DNA from: Acidobacteriota bacterium
GTDB lineage: Bacteria; Acidobacteriota; Thermoanaerobaculia; Multivoradales; JAHEKO01
NCBI GenBank assembly: GCA_029861655.1
Contig: JAOTZA010000106.1
Span: 1 to 10,136 of the forward strand
Direction: 5' to 3'
Length of the DNA: 10,136 bases
Positions 5,866 to 10,136 of this stretch are shown here, piece after piece (the stretch's first letter is position 1; every line of letters starts with the position of its first letter). The position numbers and the translations under genes are program-made. The notes beneath the pieces are model-generated. The model worked only from the letters and a program-made list of their open reading frames with translations. It searched no databases and had not been told where the DNA came from.

Positions 5866-7185
5866 ATGCCCGCACGTCAAGATGTGATCCTCGGTGGAGG
5901 TCTGGCCGGATTGTCCGCCGCCTATCACCTGCAGCTAGCCGGCCAGAGCGACTGGCAGGTTTACGAGCGTGAACAGTTGCCGGGCGGTCTGGCAAGGACG
6001 GTGGAAGTCGACGGTTACCGTTTCGACTACGGCCCTCACATCCTTTTCACCATCGACAAGGAGATGGAGGAACTGATTCGCGACCTGCTGGGCGACAATT
6101 TTCACGCTCAGGAGCGTCGCGCCTACATCTACCACGAGGCCCACGATCTCTACACCCAGTTCCCTTTTCAGGGTCACCTCTATGGCCTGCCGATCCCGAT
6201 CGTCCGCGACTGTCTCGTCGGCCTGGTCAAGGCCGTCGAAGCACAGGCGCGCGGAGAATTCGAGCCGGGCAACTACGAAGAATGGATGCGCGGCTTTTTT
6301 GGCGACGGGATTGCCGATCACTTGATGATTCCCTACGCAAAAAAGATCTGGACCGTCGAGCCCTCGACAATGGATTTCTCGTGGATCGGCCGCCGCGTGC
6401 CGACCCCGGACGTCGAGCGTATCGTCCGTGGCGCGCTCACAGACGAGGTCGGCCAGGTGGGCGCCACATCGCACTTCTGGTACACGAAACATGGCGGCAT
6501 CGAGCCGCTGCCGACCGCGCTCGCTGCCCGAATCGAGAACATTCATCTCGAGAAGACCGCGATTCGTATCGAGCTGCCGGAGAAGAACGTGGTCTTCGCC
6601 GATGGTGACATCGTTGCCTTCGAGAATCTCGTCTACACCTTGCCGTTGCCGTTCATCGTGAAGATCGCCACCCATGTTCCACCGGAGGTCGAGCGCGCCT
6701 GCCAGGGTCTGCGCTACCAAGGAATCCACTGCGTCAATCTGGGGATCGACCGCGAAGCCATCTCGGACAAACACTGGATCTACTTCTACGAAGACCAGTT
6801 TCCTTTCCACCGTCTGTCGTTACCCGCCAACTTCAGCCCCGACACGGTACCGGCCGGCAAGAGCTCGATCGCCACCGAAGTTGCCTTCTCCGACGTTCGG
6901 CCGCTCGACCTGAACAGCGCCGTCGACAAGACCATCGCGGGTCTCAAGGCGGCCAAGTTGATTACCGATGACGACCAGATCGATCTGGTGCACACGGAAG
7001 AGATCCACCCCGCTTACATCATCTACGACCTCGACCACGCGAAGAACGTCGCTATCATCCGCGACTGGTTGCGTGACAACGGCATTCTCACGGCGGGCCG
7101 TTTCGGCGAATGGCAGTACTTCAACATGGATCACTCGATGAGGAGCGGCAAACAGGCAGCCGAAGCCCTCCTCGCCGGTCGTTGA
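5866..7185 (+). CDS. FAD-dependent oxidoreductase, UDP-galactopyranose mutase / amine-oxidase-like
   Basis: A 439-residue soluble flavoprotein. The N-terminus VILGGGLAGLSAAYHL (7-22) is a Rossmann FAD-binding motif, with E34 in VYERE closing the beta-alpha-beta unit. PGGLARTVEVDG (39-50) and FDYGPHILFT (62-71 region) follow as in the NAD_binding_8/amino-oxidase group. The C-terminal AGRFGEWQYFNMDHSM (about 410-425) closely parallels the GRL..Y.YYDM motif of UDP-galactopyranose mutases. WTVEPSTMDFSWIGRRVP (171-188) resembles the W...P..IIKRIP region of those enzymes. It is longer than usual bacterial Glf (about 370 residues), and the familiar YGAHIFHT reads YGPHILFT, so the second histidine is absent. 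Proteins of this type in glycan loci are often annotated protoporphyrinogen-oxidase-like, and the reaction here is unknown. The start is by alignment to the FAD motif; the ribosome site is weak. The gene has its own candidate promoter and faces the GT operon. Confidence 0.85.
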   Translation: MPARQDVILGGGLAGLSAAYHLQLAGQSDWQVYEREQLPGGLARTVEVDGYRFDYGPHILFTIDKEMEELIRDLLGDNFHAQERRAYIYHEAHDLYTQFPFQGHLYGLPIPIVRDCLVGLVKAVEAQARGEFEPGNYEEWMRGFFGDGIADHLMIPYAKKIWTVEPSTMDFSWIGRRVPTPDVERIVRGALTDEVGQVGATSHFWYTKHGGIEPLPTALAARIENIHLEKTAIRIELPEKNVVFADGDIVAFENLVYTLPLPFIVKIATHVPPEVERACQGLRYQGIHCVNLGIDREAISDKHWIYFYEDQFPFHRLSLPANFSPDTVPAGKSSIATEVAFSDVRPLDLNSAVDKTIAGLKAAKLITDDDQIDLVHTEEIHPAYIIYDLDHAKNVAIIRDWLRDNGILTAGRFGEWQYFNMDHSMRSGKQAAEALLAGR

Positions 7186-7284
7186 CCGCCCGTTTGACGC
7201 GCCCGGGAAGACGATTAGAAAACGGCGATTGAGGCGCTTGTCGCCTCTGTCTTGCCGTTCGGCATCGGCGATGGCGGAGGCTTG
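7186..7284. other. Convergent intergenic region
   Basis: This 99-base gap lies between the 3' ends of the plus-strand flavoprotein gene and the minus-strand GT4 gene. It contains the hairpin listed as a minus-strand terminator. A small GCCG-TT-CGGC hairpin (7254-7263) overlaps its right arm. No other element is visible. Confidence 0.7.
7219..7259 (-). terminator. Probable intrinsic terminator of the GT2-GT4 operon
   Basis: GAGGCG (7231-7236) and CGCCTC (7242-7247) form a perfect 6-base-pair stem with a 5-base loop. An outer stem AACGGC/GCCGTT (7221-7226 and 7254-7259) closes it across small internal loops. Read on the minus strand the outer arm runs into GCCGTTTTCT, giving a short U-tract at the correct end for transcripts leaving the GT4 gene, whose stop is about 26 bases upstream. 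The plus-strand exit has no T-run. Confidence 0.55.
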
Positions 7285-8400
7285 TCAGGACGGATCGGGC
7301 CCGGATCGTTTGCACAGCTCGTCGAAAAGCCGAGCGTATCCCTCGACGGTCGCTGAGAAAGGAAACCGCTCTGCCCGTCGGCGAGGCCCTGCTCCCCAAT
7401 CCTGCTCGAGGGCTTGTTCGAGAGCGCGGGTGTAGTCGGGCTGGTTCTCGACATCGGCAAACACCGCCGCGTCCCCCAGAACCTCTCGCCTCACCGCGTC
7501 CCCTGGGCACACCGACGCCAGACCACAGGCCGCCGCCTCTAGATAGACGAGCCCAAACGCTTCACTCTCGGACGGCAGAGTAAAGAGGTCGGCAGCCGAG
7601 TACCACTCCGGCATTTGAGAACGCGAAACGCGCCGACGCAGATACCGACCCGGCCCCAGTCGCTCCGCCGCCAGCCGATCGACGGCGACCGCCTCGGGTC
7701 CGTCGCCGAGCACGGCCAGGCTGCCTTGTTCAAGCCCTGCGACCGCTTCGACCGCGAGATCGAGGCGCTTCTGGCGGTCGACGGAACCGGCGCAGAGGAT
7801 CACCGGTCTTTCGAGGTCGAGCTTCCGCGGCTCGGACGCCGTCTCGAAAGCCCCGAGATCCACACCGTGTGGGATCACCGTGACCGCCGCCCGGGGGACT
7901 CGAGCTCCGATCGTTTCGGCCTGGGCATGGGTGAATGTCACAACTCGGTCAGGCCGGGCGCGAGCAAAAGCAGTCTCCCACTTGACCGAGTTGCCATGGG
8001 CGATATCTACAAAGGGCAACCCGCGAAATCGCCGTAGAAATTTCCCGGCCCAACCACCGACAACCCCGCCCTCGATCACCGCCAAGTCAAAGCGTCCGCT
8101 CCACAGCCGCGGCAGCGCCGACAGCGCGGCGGTGCTCCATTCGAGGTTGAGCGGGTCGAGAAACGCCGTGTCGAGCACCTTGCGCCCCATCCGGGTGGCT
8201 CCGTAGATGCGGTTGATCCACCCAGTATCCCTGGCCAGCGCCCGGATTCTCTCGCGACCGTCCGAAGCGGGGCCGCGAGAAAAGATCGTGACTTCGTGGC
8301 CGTGGCCAGCGAGGGCTCGACTCAGCTCGAGAACAAACACTTCCGCGCCTCTCTCGACGACACCGATTCCGGGCATCAAGAACGCGATGCGCAGGCTCAC
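7285..8400 (-). CDS. GT4-family glycosyltransferase (GT-B fold)
   Basis: A 371-residue cytoplasmic or membrane-associated retaining glycosyltransferase. The N-terminal domain begins SLRIAFLMPGIGVVERGAEV, with the glycine-rich acceptor-side loop. The C-terminal domain starts near VILCAGSVDRQKRLDLAVEA (about 210-229), followed by LGDGPE, then LFTLPSESEAFGLVYLEAAA holding the EX7E motif (E280 and E288), which contacts the sugar-nucleotide donor. VIPHGVD (176-182) precedes the C-terminal domain. The GTG start at 8400 overlaps the stop of the upstream GT2 gene as GTGA, with GGGAGG four bases before it. An ATG at 8436 would add 12 residues copied from inside the GT2 gene and is less likely. It probably adds one sugar to the lipid-linked repeat unit; donor and linkage cannot be predicted. 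It is followed by a terminator-like hairpin. Confidence 0.92.
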   Translation of the reverse strand: MSLRIAFLMPGIGVVERGAEVFVLELSRALAGHGHEVTIFSRGPASDGRERIRALARDTGWINRIYGATRMGRKVLDTAFLDPLNLEWSTAALSALPRLWSGRFDLAVIEGGVVGGWAGKFLRRFRGLPFVDIAHGNSVKWETAFARARPDRVVTFTHAQAETIGARVPRAAVTVIPHGVDLGAFETASEPRKLDLERPVILCAGSVDRQKRLDLAVEAVAGLEQGSLAVLGDGPEAVAVDRLAAERLGPGRYLRRRVSRSQMPEWYSAADLFTLPSESEAFGLVYLEAAACGLASVCPGDAVRREVLGDAAVFADVENQPDYTRALEQALEQDWGAGPRRRAERFPFSATVEGYARLFDELCKRSGPDPS

Positions 8401-9275
8401 ACCTCCTCCCAGGCCGCGGCGACTGCTCGGTACCACGCGCGCTTGAAGAGAACGACCCCGGGGAATGCAAAGCGAGCATCCTCCAGCTGTGGATGCCGTT
8501 TGAAAATTGCTTCAGCCGAGAGCCGGGCCTTGAACGGAGCGGCGGCCCGAAAGAGCCAGCGCCGGCGCCAAGTGGGACCGTTATCAAAAACACCCGGGTG
8601 GCGGCGGCGAAAAGCAGGAAAGTGCTTCCCGTACCAGGCCGCGTGCCCCTCCAACTCCCCCCGCGTGGAACGAACTGCGGCGTGCTCGACCAAGGCACGG
8701 GGTTCGAACGCGACTCGCAGACCGGATGCGCGGGCGCGCAGAAACCAATCGAAATCCTCGCTGGTGACCAGCGATTCGTCAAAGCGCCCAACCTCTTCCC
8801 AAGCCCGCCTCGTCAAGCCGAGATTGAGCGTCCCAACGGGTACCGCCGTGTCGTTTTCGGCGACTCGGTCGGCAAGGAGGTCGTGAAACGACGCGATGTT
8901 GTCGGCCACCGCCCAACGGTTGGCTTCGAGATCAAAGGAAACCGCACCGCCGGCGACCGGAGCCCTTTCGACAGCCGCGATCAAGCACTCGAGCCATCCG
9001 GGAAGCGGCGTGCAGTCCGCGTCCGTAAACAGAAGAATCTTGCCACCGGCTTTCTCGACTCCGAGGTTTCGAGCCGCTGCCGGGCTGAGCGCCGTCTCGC
9101 TCTCGACAAAACGAACCGTACCGTCGCGCGGCACACTTCCGGGGCGATCGCGCCCTACGACTACGATTTCCGCGTTCAACCCATTTGTCTGCGCCTGCAC
9201 CGCCTCTATGGCGTGCCCGACCAGCGGGCAGTCTAGATTGGGGATGATAATGCTGATTGGGGGCGAGATGACCAT
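8397..9275 (-). CDS. GT2-family glycosyltransferase (GT-A fold)
   Basis: A 292-residue inverting glycosyltransferase. It opens ISIIIPNLDCPLVGHAIEAV (residues 7-26), the GT2 nucleotide-binding start, and has the donor-side SPAAARNLGVEKAGG (64-78). The metal-binding DXD motif is in LLFTDADCTPLPGWLE (D85 and D87). VGTLNLGLTRRAWEEVGRFDE (147-167) and TSEDFDWFLRARASG (171-185) follow, with E173/D174 the likely catalytic base region. The ATG at 9275 is chosen because the next in-frame ATG upstream (9335) adds 20 residues unlike the family and leaves no room for a promoter to the divergent gene. AGGA about ten bases upstream is a modest ribosome site. The stop overlaps the GT4 start (GTGA), so the two GTs form one operon. 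The C-terminal 80 residues are Arg- and aromatic-rich and may bind the membrane or acceptor. Sugar specificity is unknown. Confidence 0.9.
   Translation of the reverse strand: MVISPPISIIIPNLDCPLVGHAIEAVQAQTNGLNAEIVVVGRDRPGSVPRDGTVRFVESETALSPAAARNLGVEKAGGKILLFTDADCTPLPGWLECLIAAVERAPVAGGAVSFDLEANRWAVADNIASFHDLLADRVAENDTAVPVGTLNLGLTRRAWEEVGRFDESLVTSEDFDWFLRARASGLRVAFEPRALVEHAAVRSTRGELEGHAAWYGKHFPAFRRRHPGVFDNGPTWRRRWLFRAAAPFKARLSAEAIFKRHPQLEDARFAFPGVVLFKRAWYRAVAAAWEEV
8402..8410 (-). promoter_or_regulatory. Shine-Dalgarno GGGAGGAGG for the GT4 gene
   Basis: On the minus strand GGGAGGAGG (8410-8402) lies inside the last codons of the GT2 gene, directly ahead of the GTG at 8400. It supports the GTG over the upstream ATG at 8436 and explains the C-terminal Glu-Glu-Val of the GT2 protein. 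Confidence 0.6.
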
Positions 9276-9337
9276 CGGAGCGATCCTATCCGTGTTGTAC
9301 CCGGCCGCGCCTCCTATTCGCATAGACTCCGACAACC
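9276..9337. promoter_or_regulatory. Short divergent intergenic region
   Basis: Only 62 bases separate the GT2 start and the start of the GT-C gene, which point away from each other, so promoters for both probably lie here or extend into the coding ends. TTGTAC at 9295-9300 could be a plus-strand -35, but no good -10 follows at 16-18 bases. Nothing convincing is seen on the minus strand. Confidence 0.35.
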
Positions 9338-10136
9338 GTGAGCCGTTCGGTCCGCCTGGTTTTTCTCAGTCTCGCCTGCTTCTTCCTGCTCTTCCCCCTT
9401 GCGGTCCCTCGACCGGGGATGCCGCCCACTCTCAAGGCGGACGAACCCGCTTACTACCTGATGGCTCAGAGCCTCGCCAGAGACGGCGATCTCGTCTGCG
9501 ACTCTGGGGATCTCCGGCGACTCTTCGACGACTACCCACACCTGCCGGTCGACAATCTCATTCTCAAGTCGGAGGACGGCTGGCAGACCGTCCACTTCGG
9601 GAAGCCCTATCTGTATTCGCTGCTGGCCGCGCCCGCGGTCCTGGCGTTCGGCGCCCGCGGGATGGTCGCTTTCAACATGCTGCTTCTGCTGGTCATGGTG
9701 TGGATGGGGTTCTCGTATCTGAAACGGCACAACGACGAGCCGGCGGCGGCGGTGTTCTCAGCGGTCTTCTTCTTTCTCAGTCCGGTCTTTGTCTATGTCT
9801 TCTGGCTGCAGCCCGAGATTCTCAACATGTTCGGTGTTGCCGCATGCCTCTATCTGGGTCTCACTCGGAGTGATACCAACACCGACACTGAGCCGCGTGA
9901 AGACGTCGGCTTGGAGCGGGCCTCAGGACCCGATCGGCCCACCGAACAACGGCCCTCCAGGTGGGAAGCGCTTGTGAAAGTGCCGTTTGGTCCCGGCGCG
10001 AGGCTCTGTGGGTCGGCGGCGGCACTGTCGCTCGCCGTCTACAACAAACCGATGTTCGCGGCGCTTGGTATCCCGGTTCTCTGGTTTCTGTGGCGGCGCC
10101 GAGGCTGGCGGTCGGTGGTCGCTTGGATGTTGGCTG
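9338..10136 (+). CDS. GT-C-type membrane glycosyltransferase (ArnT/PMT-like), N-terminal part (runs off right edge)
   Basis: A frame of 266 codons with no stop reaches the window end. It starts at a GTG (9338), the first start codon after an in-frame TAG at 9323-9325. A hydrophobic segment (7-23) is followed by TLKADEPAYYLMAQSLARDG (31-50). The Asp35-Glu36 pair just after the first membrane helix, with the downstream tyrosines, is the layout of the catalytic first extracytoplasmic loop of GT39/GT83-type enzymes, which use polyprenyl-phosphate sugars. HFGKPYLYSLLAAPAVLAFG (86-105) resembles the G.P.Y..LLA region of that superfamily. Further hydrophobic blocks lie near 110-127, 137-156, 161-175, 226-250 and 259 to the edge. 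A hydrophilic stretch of about 30 residues (178-208) sits between two membrane blocks and may be a long loop or lineage-specific insertion. It may transfer a sugar to the glycan or lipid A outside the cytoplasm; the acceptor is unknown. No Shine-Dalgarno is seen. Confidence 0.78.
   Translation, partial: MSRSVRLVFLSLACFFLLFPLAVPRPGMPPTLKADEPAYYLMAQSLARDGDLVCDSGDLRRLFDDYPHLPVDNLILKSEDGWQTVHFGKPYLYSLLAAPAVLAFGARGMVAFNMLLLLVMVWMGFSYLKRHNDEPAAAVFSAVFFFLSPVFVYVFWLQPEILNMFGVAACLYLGLTRSDTNTDTEPREDVGLERASGPDRPTEQRPSRWEALVKVPFGPGARLCGSAAALSLAVYNKPMFAALGIPVLWFLWRRRGWRSVVAWMLA

Noticed and set aside
5935..6810. Minus-strand 291-residue open frame inside the UGM-like gene
   Set aside because: Antisense shadow of a conserved flavoprotein; no motif.
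8296..9236. Plus-strand open frames opposite the GT2 gene (8296-8886 and 8493-9236)
   Set aside because: Both lie opposite a gene with clear GT2 motifs and have no domain of their own.
8896..9873. Plus-strand 325-residue open frame
   Set aside because: It overlaps the GT2 gene antisense and the GT-C gene in another frame; the GT-C frame from 9338 has membrane segments and the DE motif, whereas this one has no coherent features.

Overview
The window is GC-rich, densely packed bacterial DNA from a cell-surface polysaccharide locus (O-antigen, capsule or exopolysaccharide). A Gram-negative host is likely, from the complete dTDP-L-rhamnose pathway, an AlgI/AlgJ-type O-acetylation pair and lipid-linked-sugar-type (GT-C) glycosyltransferase architecture. 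High GC and an AlgI/AlgJ pair away from alginate genes would suit lineages such as Acidobacteriota, Myxococcota or Planctomycetota, but nothing here fixes the phylum.

Layout. (1) 1-2006, minus strand: an AlgI-like MBOAT acyltransferase followed, with a 1-base overlap, by the N-terminal part of an AlgJ/AlgX-like protein that runs off the left edge. (2) 2106-5559, plus strand: rmlA-rmlC-rmlD-rmlB, the four enzymes from glucose-1-phosphate to dTDP-L-rhamnose, as one overlapping operon. (3) 5560-5865: a 306-base gene-free spacer with a C/T-rich tract, a GC palindrome, a strong imperfect hairpin and a good sigma70-like promoter. (4) 5866-7185, plus strand: an FAD-dependent oxidoreductase related to UDP-galactopyranose mutase. 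(5) 7186-7284: convergent spacer with a hairpin and T-run that would terminate the opposing operon. (6) 7285-9275, minus strand: a GT2 and a GT4 glycosyltransferase sharing a GTGA junction. (7) 9338-10136, plus strand: the first 266 codons of a GT-C-type membrane glycosyltransferase that leaves the right edge.

The genes fit one pathway. RmlA/C/D/B make the rhamnose donor, the UGM-like enzyme may make or modify another sugar or an isoprenoid-type substrate, the GT2 and GT4 enzymes would build the repeat unit on the cytoplasmic side, the GT-C protein would act from the other side of the membrane, and the MBOAT/AlgJ-like pair would O-acetylate the exported glycan. The glycan structure and acceptors cannot be read from the sequence.

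The most interesting detail is the rmlC-rmlD junction. The rmlD frame has no ATG, GTG or TTG start ahead of its NAD(P)-binding motif. A diverged 26-base tandem duplication places a CTG, preceded by an AGGAG Shine-Dalgarno, exactly where the first copy has ATG. The first-copy ATG now opens only a 9-codon mini-ORF that ends on the CTG. I saw no CRISPR array, tRNA, rRNA, insertion sequence, phage gene or wholly new system.
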